Shown piece by piece: positions 9,189 to 18,358 of a stretch of DNA of 64,000 nucleotides. The stretch lies in assembly GCF_023516575.1 (NCBI RefSeq), contig NZ_JAMGBE010000001.1, forward strand, positions 793,949-857,948. The letters run 5' to 3'. Under the pieces are notes generated by a model that searched no databases, was not told where the DNA came from, and saw only the letters and a program-made list of their open reading frames with translations. Position 1 is the stretch's first letter; each line of letters starts with the position of its first letter. The translations under genes and the position numbers were made by a program. Source of the stretch: Sphingomonas hankyongi. GTDB lineage: Bacteria > Pseudomonadota > Alphaproteobacteria > Sphingomonadales > Sphingomonadaceae.

Positions 9189-9932
9189 ATGGCCAGCAAA
9201 TTCGAGACGTTCGCAGCGCTGCACGTGCCTGGAAATCCGGTCGTGCTTTACAACATCTGGGACGCGGGAAGCGCCCAGGCAGTCGCACAGGCCGGAGCAA
9301 AGGCGCTCGCGACCGGGAGCCACCCTGTCGGCGATGCCGCGGGCTTCGGCGACGGCCAGCAAGTGCCATTGGATTATGTCTTCGCGAATGCCCGTCGCAT
9401 CATGACCGCGGTCGACCTGCCCCTGACCGTCGATTTCGAAGGCGCCTATTCAACCGATCCCGAGGAGGGCGGCCGCAATGTCGCGCAGCTGAAGGCGACA
9501 GGGGCCGTCGGCTGCAACTTCGAGGACCAGGTGATCGGGGGCGAAGGATTGCATCCGCTCGACCTGCAGGTTCGACGAATCCGCGCAATCCGGGATGCGG
9601 TCGGCGACGACTTCTTCATCAATGCCCGCACCGATCTGTTCCTGAAGACCCAGACCTATGACGATGCGCTGATCGACCAGGTCGTGGAACGCGGGAAGGC
9701 GTTCGCCGACGCAGGAGCAAGCGGCTTCTTCGTGCCGCGCATCGCGGAGCCCGCGCATATCGAGCGCGTCGTGCGCGAGGTGCCGCTTCCGCTCAACGCC
9801 ATCGCCTTCCCCGGCGCGCCGGAGAAGAAGGTCTGGGCCGACGCGGGCGTTGCGCGGATCAGCCACGGCCCCTTCCCGCACCGGGCCTTGATGGCGAAGC
9901 TGACGGAAATGGCGCGCGAAGCGATCGGCTAG
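9189..9932 (+). CDS. Isocitrate lyase/PEP mutase superfamily protein
   Basis: Product of 247 residues of the PEP-mutase-like family (PF13714), a soluble alpha/beta barrel whose members cleave or rearrange C-C or P-C bonds in 2-oxo acids. Motifs expected for Mg binding are present: VDFEGAY near residue 80, CNFEDQV near 110 and INARTDLF near 140. The true substrate cannot be told from sequence. It is divergent from the pst operon and shares the 139-base intergenic region containing the Pho box. It has no visible partner gene. Confidence 0.85.
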   Translation: MASKFETFAALHVPGNPVVLYNIWDAGSAQAVAQAGAKALATGSHPVGDAAGFGDGQQVPLDYVFANARRIMTAVDLPLTVDFEGAYSTDPEEGGRNVAQLKATGAVGCNFEDQVIGGEGLHPLDLQVRRIRAIRDAVGDDFFINARTDLFLKTQTYDDALIDQVVERGKAFADAGASGFFVPRIAEPAHIERVVREVPLPLNAIAFPGAPEKKVWADAGVARISHGPFPHRALMAKLTEMAREAIG

Positions 9933-9935
9933 GCG

Positions 9936-10733
9936 CTATCGCATCTTCGCCACTGCTTTGCGCAGTATCGTTAAATCCTCGCCGACGAGCGGGCCCGCTG
10001 AGCTCGGCTCACAATTGCGGCCAATGCTCGCACCTAAAACACCGCACATGTCGATTGCCCAGGCGGTGATCCCATCGTGATAGTTAACGACGACGGCATG
10101 ATTGCGTGTGGCGTCGGCCATGCGGTTCCCGAATTCTCGATCAGCGCAGAGCGCTCCGCGATCATAGTCGATGGCTTCTGATTGCGCTGCGGCAGGATCG
10201 AAGCGCACGCGAAGCCGCGTGTCGCCGGGCGCTACGGGTTCTTTCGCCAGGGACCGAAAATAGTCGTTTTGTCCCTCGACCCATGCAAGCTGGGAGTTAA
10301 AGGACGCAATCGCTTCCCGCACGCGCCTGTCGGGAATGGATGCCAGCCCCCCAGAGCCCATCATTTCCTGATAGACAGAGCGTGGCACGTCGAATGAAGG
10401 CAGCATCTGCGTCGTGTACACGGCTCCCCACATCTCGGCCGGTGGACACTCGCCACGGCCGAGGCGCGTAGCGAATTCGACCTCGATTTTCCCGAACCCG
10501 ATCATCACATCGCGGATCTCTCGAAGCGATGCCACATCCTGTTCTGACTCTTCGAACAACCGCTCCATCATCTGCCGGTGCCGCGCGGCCTCATTCCGGC
10601 GGGAGGCCCATTCATTAAGCTCGAAGGCAATCAGAATCCCGGCGACAACGCCCAACGTCTCAAGCGACAGCAGCGCCCATTCGCGGCTCTCAATTCCTTT
10701 GAATGCGCCGCCAACGCGCTTGAACAGGATCAT
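9936..10733 (-). CDS. Hypothetical membrane-anchored protein
   Basis: Product of 265 residues with one N-terminal membrane segment (about residues 24-44, TLGVVAGILIAFELNEW) and a mainly helical soluble remainder. Such short proteins with a GVVAGILIAFxLNxW anchor recur in Sphingomonads and Xanthomonads without known function. It ends 3 bases from the convergent PEP-mutase-like gene and lies downstream of an ABC export permease, 21 bases away. Confidence 0.75.
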   Translation of the reverse strand: MILFKRVGGAFKGIESREWALLSLETLGVVAGILIAFELNEWASRRNEAARHRQMMERLFEESEQDVASLREIRDVMIGFGKIEVEFATRLGRGECPPAEMWGAVYTTQMLPSFDVPRSVYQEMMGSGGLASIPDRRVREAIASFNSQLAWVEGQNDYFRSLAKEPVAPGDTRLRVRFDPAAAQSEAIDYDRGALCADREFGNRMADATRNHAVVVNYHDGITAWAIDMCGVLGASIGRNCEPSSAGPLVGEDLTILRKAVAKMR

Positions 10734-10754
10734 ACACCCGCCCCCCAGCAGGCG

Positions 10755-11954
10755 TTATGTCACAGGCTTGCGTTTCCACCAACGCGGGCGCGGGCCCGAC
10801 TTGAGCACCGTTGTCCGGAAGAGCCGCGCGCCCATGCGCAGGATCAGCACGACCCACAGCAGCTGCCAGGCGAGCGCGGCAACATGCGTCCAGAGGCCCG
10901 GCACTTCGGCCGCCCGCGCAAGCATCACCATTGGCGATGAAAGCGGGAAGACGGCCGCAGCAAGCGCTTCAGGTGAATTCGGCGAGCCGATCGACGTCGA
11001 TGCAAACCCGAAGATCAGCACCTGCGCGAACGTCACCGGCATCGACAGGGTCTGGACTTCCCGTACCGTCGTCGCCTGCGCGCCGATGGTCAGAAAGACG
11101 GCCCCCAGAAGCAGATAATTCATGGCGAAATAGGTGACGCCGAAAGTCAGAAACGCCGGCCATCCGACGGCGGGCGGCGGGAGCGCGGAGACGCCGCCCT
11201 GCTTGACCAGCTGGACGAGCAGCGCGCCGGATCCCACCCACACCACGATGCCCAGAACCGAAGCGGCGAGCATCGCGAATAGCTTGCCGACGAACAGAGC
11301 GTCGATCGGAACCGCCGCCGCGATCACCTCGATGATCTTGTTCGACTTCTCCTCGATCAACTGGGACAACAGCATGCCCGACAGCAGGATCGTCAGGAAG
11401 AAGAGGATCATCTGGCCGAGCTGGCCAGTCAGCGCGCGATCCTGCGAAAGGCCCGGCGGCGCGGCTTCAGCCCTGGTCATGCTGAGCGGAGCAGCCCGCG
11501 ACTCCGGCTCTCGCGCCGTTTTCACGATGAGTCGCAGCTGGCTCGCGACCGGATCGTTAGGCGAAAGGTTGCCGACGACGTGCGGCTCATCGAGTGAGCC
11601 GTAAAGAACGGCGCGCGCAGACACGCTCGAGCTTGTCAGCACGCGCTCCGGATGCCCGCGATCGGCGGGGTCCTGCGTGACGTAAATCAGCCGCACGACC
11701 TGCTGCTCGCCCATGGCCTCGGCGAGCTGGTTCCGGGCATTCGAATAGCGCGTGAAGTCGGATTGCGTGCCGACCACGGCCACGGTCGGGCGTTCCGTCT
11801 GCGTTGCGACCCGCGCCCCGATGGTCCCGAACAGGCCGCCGAGCAAGAGCGGGAACAGCGGTCCGAGGAGGAAGAAGATGAATGCCTTCGAGAGGACCGT
11901 CGCCGCGAAATCCCGACGTGCAATCACATAAGCGGAGCGCACCAGCTGCATCAT
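10755..11954 (-). CDS. ABC-2 type export permease (NatB-like)
   Basis: Product of 399 residues. One membrane segment follows the N-terminus (AFIFFLLGPLFPLLLGGLFG), then a large periplasmic region, then five or six C-terminal membrane segments; this is the NatB/ABC-2 layout. I set the start at the ATG at 11954 because it overlaps the stop of the ATPase gene (ATGA); a longer open frame to 12170 only reads through the ATPase gene and is arginine-rich shadow. The pair probably exports a small hydrophobic compound or ions; substrate unknown. Confidence 0.88.
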   Translation of the reverse strand: MMQLVRSAYVIARRDFAATVLSKAFIFFLLGPLFPLLLGGLFGTIGARVATQTERPTVAVVGTQSDFTRYSNARNQLAEAMGEQQVVRLIYVTQDPADRGHPERVLTSSSVSARAVLYGSLDEPHVVGNLSPNDPVASQLRLIVKTAREPESRAAPLSMTRAEAAPPGLSQDRALTGQLGQMILFFLTILLSGMLLSQLIEEKSNKIIEVIAAAVPIDALFVGKLFAMLAASVLGIVVWVGSGALLVQLVKQGGVSALPPPAVGWPAFLTFGVTYFAMNYLLLGAVFLTIGAQATTVREVQTLSMPVTFAQVLIFGFASTSIGSPNSPEALAAAVFPLSSPMVMLARAAEVPGLWTHVAALAWQLLWVVLILRMGARLFRTTVLKSGPRPRWWKRKPVT

Positions 11955-12913
11955 TCGCTCGGCTCCTGATGGCCCATGGCTTCTGCTGCGGCGTCGCCCG
12001 CAATGGCGACAAACGCGTCGTGAAGCCCGGGGCGTTCGATGGCGAGCGTTTCGATACCTGCTTCCCCGTCGATCAATGCCTTCAACAGCGGCTCGGGACC
12101 GCCTTCCGGCAGTTCGAACACCCATTCTCCGTTGTGGAGCCGCGCCGCGGCAGGAATGGCGGAGCGCCATGACCCGTCCTGCGACCGGGTCCGCAGCCTT
12201 ACAATCGGCCGCAGCCGGCCCCGCGCCTCATCGACGCTGCCTTCGAATGCGACACGGCCCTGGGCGATGATCGCGATCCGCTCGCACAGCCGCTCCGCAT
12301 GCGCGATGACGTGAGTCGAAAAGATGATCGTCGCCCCCTCGCGCGCCTGGCGGCGGATCAGTTCCTCGAGCCGGGCCTGGTTGATCGCATCGAGGCCCGA
12401 GAAAGGCTCATCGAGCACGATCAGGCGCGGGCCGTGGATTATGGTACCGAGCAGCTGGACGGTCTGCGCCATGCCCTTGGACAAGTTGCGGATCGGCCGC
12501 CGCGCCCATTCGCCAAGGCCATGCTCCTCCAGAAGCTCATCCGCACGGCGGCGCCCTTCGCGCAATGGAAGGCCTCGCAGCGCGCCCACGAAGGCGATTG
12601 CGTCCCGCGCGTGCATCGAAGGGTACAGACCGCGTTCTTCAGGAAGATAACCGACCTCGCGAGCCGCTTCGAGCGGCCGCTCATGACCCAGCACGCGGCG
12701 CGTTCCGCTTGAGGGATCGATGATGCCGAGGAGGATTCGAAGGGTCGTCGTCTTCCCCGCGCCATTCGGCCCCAGCAACCCGAAAATGCTGCCCGAGGGA
12801 ACCGCCAGACTGACGCCGTCTACGGCTCGCGTCTCCCCGAATTCCTTGACGAGATCGACCGCCTCGACCGCGAATCCTTCATGAACCCGTTCGTGCTGAG
12901 CTTGGCGAAGCAC
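11951..12913 (-). CDS. ABC transporter ATP-binding protein (NatA-like)
   Basis: Product of about 320 residues. The ATPase has Walker A GPNGAGKTT, signature LSKGMAQTVQL, Walker B LIVLDEP and a C-terminal DUF4162-like domain. It forms an exporter with the downstream ABC-2 permease, coupled by ATGA. I prefer the GTG at 12913 (AGGA six bases upstream) to the ATG at 12988, which would overlap the divergent queG start. With this start the first residues (VLRQAQHERVHEGF) are encoded by a dispersed palindromic repeat. Confidence 0.88.
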   Translation of the reverse strand: MLRQAQHERVHEGFAVEAVDLVKEFGETRAVDGVSLAVPSGSIFGLLGPNGAGKTTTLRILLGIIDPSSGTRRVLGHERPLEAAREVGYLPEERGLYPSMHARDAIAFVGALRGLPLREGRRRADELLEEHGLGEWARRPIRNLSKGMAQTVQLLGTIIHGPRLIVLDEPFSGLDAINQARLEELIRRQAREGATIIFSTHVIAHAERLCERIAIIAQGRVAFEGSVDEARGRLRPIVRLRTRSQDGSWRSAIPAAARLHNGEWVFELPEGGPEPLLKALIDGEAGIETLAIERPGLHDAFVAIAGDAAAEAMGHQEPSE

Positions 12914-12915
12914 TG
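12890..12915. repeat. Dispersed Sphingomonad-type palindromic repeat
   Basis: The sequence GTGCTTCGCCAAGCTCAGCA (minus strand) resembles a short element scattered through Sphingomonadales genomes, as I recall it. Its ends GTGCT and AGCAC can form a small stem. Here it overlaps the 5' end of an ABC ATPase gene, so it may supply the start codon and first residues. Confidence 0.45.
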
Positions 12916-12942
12916 AAATTCCTACGAAAAGCGGCCCGGCCA

Positions 12943-14031
12943 ATGTACAGGCACCGCGTGCATAAGAGCCAAACTCTTGAGGAAGCAATAAGGTCGGAAG
13001 CGGAGCGCCTCGGCTTCGTTGCCTGCGGCTTCACGCGTGCCGACGCCGCGGACCCAGCCGGACTGGAGCTCCGGCGCTGGCTGGAGGCCGGCCGACATGG
13101 CGCGATGGGCTGGATGGAGAGCCGCGCTCACCACCGTCTCTCGCCGCTCGCGCTCTGGCCGGATGCCAAATCCGCGATCGCGCTGGGCATGAGCTACGCC
13201 CCGGCCTCCGATCCCCTGATGCTGGGGGAGCACCCGGACCTCGGCCGCATTTCGGTCTATGCTCAGGGCGGCGACTACCACAAGACAGTGAAGAAGGCGC
13301 TCAAAGCTCTCGCCCGGTTCATCGTCGACCGCGCGCCGAGCGAGCTCAAGGTCTTCGTGGACACCGCGCCGGTGATGGAGAAGCCGCTCGCGCAGGCCGC
13401 CGGCATCGGCTGGCAAGGCAAGCATACCAACCTCGTCAGCCGCGAGCATGGAAGCTGGATGTTCCTCGGCGTGATCCTCACCAGCCTCGAGCTCGAGCCG
13501 GATGCGCCGGCGAGTTCCGGAGTTCATTGCGGAAGCTGCACCCGGTGCCTCGATGCCTGCCCGACCAATGCTTTCGACGGACCGCACAGGATCGATGCGA
13601 GGCGCTGCATTTCCTACCTGACGATCGAGCATGACGGTCCCATCCCGCTCGAATTCCGCGCAGCGATGGGCAATCGCATCTACGGCTGCGATGACTGCCT
13701 CGCGGTCTGCCCGTGGAACCGGTTCGCCGAGAGCGCGGCGGCAAATCGCGCCTTTCTCCCGCGCGCGGAATTGGCCGCGCCACGGCTCGCGGACCTGCTG
13801 GCGCTCGACGACGTCAGTTTTCGGGAGATGTTCGCAGGCTCGCCGATCAAGCGGATCGGCGTGAAGCGCATGATCCGCAATTGCCTGATCGCCGCCGGCA
13901 ACAGCGGCGATCGCGCGCTGCTTCCGTCAGTGGAGCGCTATGTCGACGATCCGGACCCCGTCGTCGCCGATGCCGCGCGCTGGGCGCGGGATCATTTGGT
14001 TGCTTCTATCTGCGAGATACAGGCAGCCTGA
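12943..14031 (+). CDS. queG: Epoxyqueuosine reductase QueG
   Basis: Product of 362 residues. QueG reduces epoxyqueuosine to queuosine at tRNA position 34, using cobalamin and two 4Fe-4S clusters. Both cluster motifs are present: CGSCTRCLDACPTNAF near residue 190 and CDDCLAVCPWNRF near residue 248. The N-terminal DUF1730 region reads VACGFTRADAADP and the C-terminal HEAT-like tail follows. The ATG at 12943 keeps a short gap to the divergent ABC gene. The 3' end overlaps the convergent lipoprotein gene by 40 bases. Confidence 0.95.
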   Translation: MYRHRVHKSQTLEEAIRSEAERLGFVACGFTRADAADPAGLELRRWLEAGRHGAMGWMESRAHHRLSPLALWPDAKSAIALGMSYAPASDPLMLGEHPDLGRISVYAQGGDYHKTVKKALKALARFIVDRAPSELKVFVDTAPVMEKPLAQAAGIGWQGKHTNLVSREHGSWMFLGVILTSLELEPDAPASSGVHCGSCTRCLDACPTNAFDGPHRIDARRCISYLTIEHDGPIPLEFRAAMGNRIYGCDDCLAVCPWNRFAESAAANRAFLPRAELAAPRLADLLALDDVSFREMFAGSPIKRIGVKRMIRNCLIAAGNSGDRALLPSVERYVDDPDPVVADAARWARDHLVASICEIQAA

Positions 14032-14351
14032 TCCGTATCCTGACCAGACGGCAGCCTTGCGTCCGAATGCGAGACGCGGGTGAGGCCGGTGCCGCTTTCC
14101 GGCGGATATAGATAGGCATCCAGCACGCAATAGCGCGAGCGGAACTGCATCTTCAGGCCAGGCCCTTCGCGCACCTGCAACACCGGGTTTCCAAGGTGGG
14201 AAACCAGCTCGGATGCTGTCATTCCTATCAGATTACTGCGAATTTCGCGGGACGGGGTGATCGACTGCGAAGTGCTGGCCGGTTCGGGCGTGCGCGGCGC
14301 TGTGGCGCAGGCGGCGACGAAGAGGCTCAGCGCGGGGACTAGGCGACGCAT
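13992..14351 (-). CDS. Hypothetical small lipoprotein
   Basis: Product of about 119 residues starting MRRLVPAL, with lipobox FVAACA and a Thr/Pro linker, so it is a likely outer-membrane or periplasmic lipoprotein. The body (GMTASELVSHLGNPVLQVREG then YCVLDAYLYP) resembles the BamE/SmpA-like fold in which a short helix precedes a beta sheet. The ATG at 14366 is also possible. It overlaps the end of queG on the other strand. Confidence 0.75.
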   Translation of the reverse strand: MRRLVPALSLFVAACATAPRTPEPASTSQSITPSREIRSNLIGMTASELVSHLGNPVLQVREGPGLKMQFRSRYCVLDAYLYPPESGTGLTRVSHSDARLPSGQDTDQAACISQIEATK

Positions 14352-14448
14352 TTGATGCACATGCATGGCTCAGCATCCCGCCGCAAGGTTGCCGCGCAAT
14401 GAACGTGCGGCTAGGCCGCGCGCTTTCCTTGCATCAGCTGGAGATTTC

Positions 14449-15444
14449 ATGCCCGAACGCCGCCTGGACGTGCTCGCAATCGGCAATGCGATCGTCGACG
14501 TGATCGCGAACGCCGACGATGGCTTCCTAACTCAACACGGAATGCACAAGGGCGCGATGCAGCTGATCGACGAGGCTCAGGCGACGCGGCTCTATGAAGC
14601 GATGGGACCCGGTCGCGAACTGAGCGGCGGCTCCGCCGCGAATACGACAGCGGGGCTGGCGTCGCTCGGGCTCAAGGCCGGCTTCATCGGCCAGCTCGCT
14701 GACGACCAGCTCGGGCAGATCTTCACTCACGACATCCGAAGTCTGGGCGTCGAGTTCGATACCGCACCGCGCAGCGATGTGGACGCCACGGCGCGCTGCC
14801 TGATCATGGTGACGCCGGACGCCCAGCGGACGATGAACACCTTCCTTGGCGCGGCGCAGATGCTGGGACCGGACGCCGTCGATCCGGACCACGTGGCGGA
14901 TGCGAAGATCCTCTATCTCGAAGGCTATCTGTGGGACCCGGCCGATCCTCGCGCGGCCATGTACAAGGCGATGGACGCCGCGCGCGCGGCCGGCACCAAG
15001 GTCGCCTTCACCTTGTCGGACAGCTTCGTCGTCGACCGCCACCGCGGCGACCTCGAGCAGCTTTTGAACGAGCGGCGGATCGACATCCTTTTCGCGAACC
15101 AGGTCGAGGTCGAAGCTCTCGCCGGCGTCGACGACGTCGAGAGCGCGGTCGCCACCCTTCGCGACAAGGTCGAGACCCTCGTCGTGACGCGGCACGAGCA
15201 TGGCGCTCTCGCCATCCGCGGTCCCGAGCGGGCCGACGTCCCCGCCGAGCCGATCGCCGAGCTGGTCGACACCACAGGCGCCGGCGACCTGTTCGCCGCC
15301 GGCTTCCTCGCGGGGGAAGCGCGCGGCCTTTCGCTCGAGCAGTCGCTAAGGCTCGGCGCAATCTGCGCGGCGGAAGTGATCCAGCATTATGGCGCGCGCC
15401 CCGAGGCTGACCTCAGGGCGCTCACCGGAGGCCTGCTAGCCTAA
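14449..15444 (+). CDS. PfkB family sugar/adenosine kinase
   Basis: Product of 331 residues, ribokinase/PfkB superfamily, close to the adenosine kinase branch that phosphorylates nucleosides or sugars. The substrate-site motif GGSAANTTAGLASLG (near residue 57) and the ATP/anion-hole motif DTTGAGDLFAAGFLAG (near residue 272) are both seen. The ATG at 14449 is chosen because GGAG precedes it and the preceding 28 codons of open frame look non-coding. It overlaps the convergent permease by four bases. The substrate is uncertain. Confidence 0.88.
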   Translation: MPERRLDVLAIGNAIVDVIANADDGFLTQHGMHKGAMQLIDEAQATRLYEAMGPGRELSGGSAANTTAGLASLGLKAGFIGQLADDQLGQIFTHDIRSLGVEFDTAPRSDVDATARCLIMVTPDAQRTMNTFLGAAQMLGPDAVDPDHVADAKILYLEGYLWDPADPRAAMYKAMDAARAAGTKVAFTLSDSFVVDRHRGDLEQLLNERRIDILFANQVEVEALAGVDDVESAVATLRDKVETLVVTRHEHGALAIRGPERADVPAEPIAELVDTTGAGDLFAAGFLAGEARGLSLEQSLRLGAICAAEVIQHYGARPEADLRALTGGLLA

Positions 15445-17015
15445 GGCCGCATGACCGGCTTGCCGCTATCGTCCTTCGGCTCGTCTTCGGGGAACAAGGC
15501 CGGTTCGCCGGTGGCAGCAACCTGGTGGCCCTTCGCCAGCTCGCTGTTGTGCATGCCATAGACGAAATAGAGCACGATCATCGCCAGGGTGTACCAGGCG
15601 AAGAACACCAGCACTCGCGTCTCGACGGTGAAGATCAGGGCGAAGCAACTCACGATGCCGAGCGCCGGAACCACCGGATAGATCGGCACCTTGTAGCCGC
15701 GCGGGATGTCCGGATGCGTCCGCCGCAGCCAGATCACCGTCAGGCAGACGATTCCGAAGGCCGCAAGCGTTCCGACCGAGGTCATGTCGCCCAGGGTGTT
15801 GATGTCGAAAAAGCCGGCGGCGGTGGCGACGATCAGGCCAACCAGGATCGTGTTGATCCAGGGCGTCCGGAATGTCGGGTGCACCGTCGAGAAAATCTTC
15901 GGGAGCAGGCCGTCGCGCGCCATGGTGTAGAAGATGCGCGTCTGCCCATACATCAGCACCAGGATGACGGACGTCAGGCCGATGATCGCGCCGACCTTGA
16001 TGGTCGAGGCGAACCACGCCCACTGCGGGCCGAATGCGTCCACCGCGACCGCGACCGGGTCCGGCACGTTGAGCTTGGTGTAAGGCACGATCAGCGTCAG
16101 GACGATCGACACCAGGATGTAGATGACCGTGCAGGCGAGCAATGACCCGATGATGCCGAACGGCATGTCCTTTGCCGGGTTCTTCGCCTCCTGCCCCGCA
16201 GTTGAGACGGCCTCGAAGCCGATATAGGCGAAGAAAACGATCGAGGCGGCGCGAAGGATTCCGCTCCAGCCGAACTCACCCTTCTCGCCCGTGGGCGGTG
16301 GAATGAATGGGTCCCAGTTCGGCGTGTAGGTCGGCAGGTTCTTCAGGATGATGAAGCCGCCGACGAGGATGAAGGCTACGAGCACGGTCACCTTGATGGC
16401 GACGATCACGTTGTTGAACTTGGCGCTTTCCGAAACGCCGATCACAAGCAGCAGGCCAAGGGCCGCGCAAACCAGGAAGGCCGGCAGGTTGAAGACGGTC
16501 GTGATGGTCGTCCCGTCCGCCAATTCCTTCAGATGACCGGAAGGTCCGGTGAGCGCATCCGGTATGTGGACGCCGATGTCGTTGAGAAGGCTGACCATAT
16601 AGCCGGACCAGCCGACCGCGACGACCGATGCGGCAAGACCGTACTCCAGGAGCAGCAAGGCGCCCATGACCCAGGCGGCGAACTCCCCAATGGTCGTATA
16701 GCTGTAAGTGTAGGCCGATCCGGACACCGGAAGGGTCGAGGCCAGCTCCGCGTAACAAAGGCCCGCGAATGCGCAGACGATGCCGGCGATCACATAGGAA
16801 ATGAGCACGGCTGGCCCGGCGTGAAGCGCCGCGGCGTTGCCCGTACGGACGAAAATGCCCGCTCCAATGATGCACCCGATACCCAGGAAGACGAGATTCC
16901 AGGCCCCGAGAGAGCGCTTGAGTTCGCTCGATGCGGTCTCATGTTGAACCTGCGCCACGCTCTTGCGCAGCATCATCCTGCCCAGGAGCCCCCGACTTGG
17001 AGCGGCACTTGCCAT
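15441..17015 (-). CDS. APC family amino-acid permease
   Basis: Product of 524 residues with about 12-14 membrane segments. The first segment has the APC motif GIGCIIGAGIFVRTGNAA near residue 50. The layout and length match the cationic amino acid transporter (CAT/YfnA-like) branch. A start at 17015 (MASAAPSRG) is preceded by GAGGGG; the ATG at 17072 would add 19 unlikely residues. Substrate could be any neutral or cationic amino acid. Confidence 0.88.
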   Translation of the reverse strand: MASAAPSRGLLGRMMLRKSVAQVQHETASSELKRSLGAWNLVFLGIGCIIGAGIFVRTGNAAALHAGPAVLISYVIAGIVCAFAGLCYAELASTLPVSGSAYTYSYTTIGEFAAWVMGALLLLEYGLAASVVAVGWSGYMVSLLNDIGVHIPDALTGPSGHLKELADGTTITTVFNLPAFLVCAALGLLLVIGVSESAKFNNVIVAIKVTVLVAFILVGGFIILKNLPTYTPNWDPFIPPPTGEKGEFGWSGILRAASIVFFAYIGFEAVSTAGQEAKNPAKDMPFGIIGSLLACTVIYILVSIVLTLIVPYTKLNVPDPVAVAVDAFGPQWAWFASTIKVGAIIGLTSVILVLMYGQTRIFYTMARDGLLPKIFSTVHPTFRTPWINTILVGLIVATAAGFFDINTLGDMTSVGTLAAFGIVCLTVIWLRRTHPDIPRGYKVPIYPVVPALGIVSCFALIFTVETRVLVFFAWYTLAMIVLYFVYGMHNSELAKGHQVAATGEPALFPEDEPKDDSGKPVMRP

Positions 17016-17096
17016 TCGATTTCCCCTCGAAATGATTGGAACGGACCCTAGCGGTTGAGGCTGTGAGGGCAATCCCCCTTGTGCCGCGGCGGCGCC

Positions 17097-17474
17097 CTAG
17101 CGGGCGAGCATTGGGCCGAGCGGCCGCCCGCCGAAGATATGCACGTGGAGATGCGGGACTTCCTGGCCCGAGTTGAGTCCCACATTTGCAAGGGCCCTGT
17201 AGCCCTGCTCGACAAGCCCTTGATCCCGAGCGACCTTGCCCACGGCCCGGATGAAACCCGCAATCTCCCGGTCGGACGCATTGGCGGAGAAGTCGTCCCA
17301 CGAAACGTAGGGACCCTTGGGGATCACGAGGATGTGGGTCGGACTGAGCGGGCTGATGTCGTGAAAGGCGAGCGCATGCTCGTCCTCGTAAACACGCTGC
17401 GACGGTATCTCGCCGCGCAGGATCCGGGCGAAAATGTTGGACTCATCGTACGGCTGGGTCGGGTCGATGGGCAT
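17097..17474 (-). CDS. HIT family nucleotide hydrolase
   Basis: Product of 125 residues with the histidine triad HLHVHIFGG near residue 105 and the family's N-terminal NIFARILRGEIPS. HinT-like proteins hydrolyse AMP-NH2 or acyl-adenylates. I start at MPIDPTQPYDESN (17474), because the ATG at 17588 would overlap the divergent LytTR gene and add an arginine-rich stretch. The ribosome site is weak. Confidence 0.92.
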   Translation of the reverse strand: MPIDPTQPYDESNIFARILRGEIPSQRVYEDEHALAFHDISPLSPTHILVIPKGPYVSWDDFSANASDREIAGFIRAVGKVARDQGLVEQGYRALANVGLNSGQEVPHLHVHIFGGRPLGPMLAR

Positions 17475-17550
17475 GAGCGGGAGTGTCGCCGCGCCAGCGG
17501 GGCCGTCAAGCCAATTGTCGCGAAGCCGGCGCAGGATTATTCTGCCAGGC

Positions 17551-18318
17551 ATGGCGAGCGCCGCCCCATCACTGAGTCTCGGCCGCATCTTCTTCGAGCC
17601 GCTGCGAGGCGCTGTGCTCGCCGGTTGCGGCGTCGCGATCTGGCTGGCTGGCGCGGCTTATTGCCACCTCTATCAGACGCTGACGACAGGCGAGAGCCCC
17701 GGACCATGGTCGGGAAGCCTGACCTGGTCGGCGATCGCGGTGGTGCCCTGGTTCGCTCTCTTCGAATGGTCGAAGCAAGCTGAAGGCGCCGAAGCGACGC
17801 GCCGCCCGGCGCTCCTGGCAGGCCTGGTGCTGGCCATCGCGGCCCTGTCGATTTCCATCGAGTATGTCGTCGACTTCTGCCTGGGCGACGTTACCGACCG
17901 CTTCGGACTGCTCGTCATGCGACGGCTTCCCGCTATCGGGGTAACGATCCTGCTGATCGCGGTCGCGCGCAAAGCCGTTCTTCGCCGGCCGCCGAGCAGC
18001 GCTGCGGTGGACCTCGCGGCCCTTGCCGACGCTCTCGACTGGGTCGAGGCCGCGGACAATTATGTGGAGCTGCACGGCCAGGGGAAGATGACGCTCCGCC
18101 GGATGACGATGCGCGAGGCCGAGCGCGCGCTCCGTGAGCGGGGGTTTGTCCGAATCCATCGGCGTTACCTCGTCAACCAGAGCCGCATCAGCAGCATCAT
18201 CGGCACCAACGGCGATCGGGTCGTGCGATTGACGAGCGGCGCCGAGCTCCCCGTCGGGCGGGCCTTCGCAGGGAACCTCCGGGCGCCGGTTGAGGAGACG
18301 CAGGTGGAGCCGGGGTAG
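17551..18318 (+). CDS. Membrane-bound LytTR transcriptional regulator
   Basis: Product of 255 residues. Four membrane segments occupy about residues 15-150 and a LytTR DNA-binding domain follows (about 155-245), with DALDWVEAADNYVELHG, FVRIHRRYLVNQSRI and LPVGRAFAGNL. There is no receiver domain and no kinase next door, so it may sense a membrane signal directly. The target genes are unknown. It is divergent from HIT with 76 bases between. Confidence 0.85.
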   Translation: MASAAPSLSLGRIFFEPLRGAVLAGCGVAIWLAGAAYCHLYQTLTTGESPGPWSGSLTWSAIAVVPWFALFEWSKQAEGAEATRRPALLAGLVLAIAALSISIEYVVDFCLGDVTDRFGLLVMRRLPAIGVTILLIAVARKAVLRRPPSSAAVDLAALADALDWVEAADNYVELHGQGKMTLRRMTMREAERALRERGFVRIHRRYLVNQSRISSIIGTNGDRVVRLTSGAELPVGRAFAGNLRAPVEETQVEPG

Positions 18319-18358
18319 ACTCGCTTGACGCTGATCGTCTGCCCGCTACGACCGAGGA

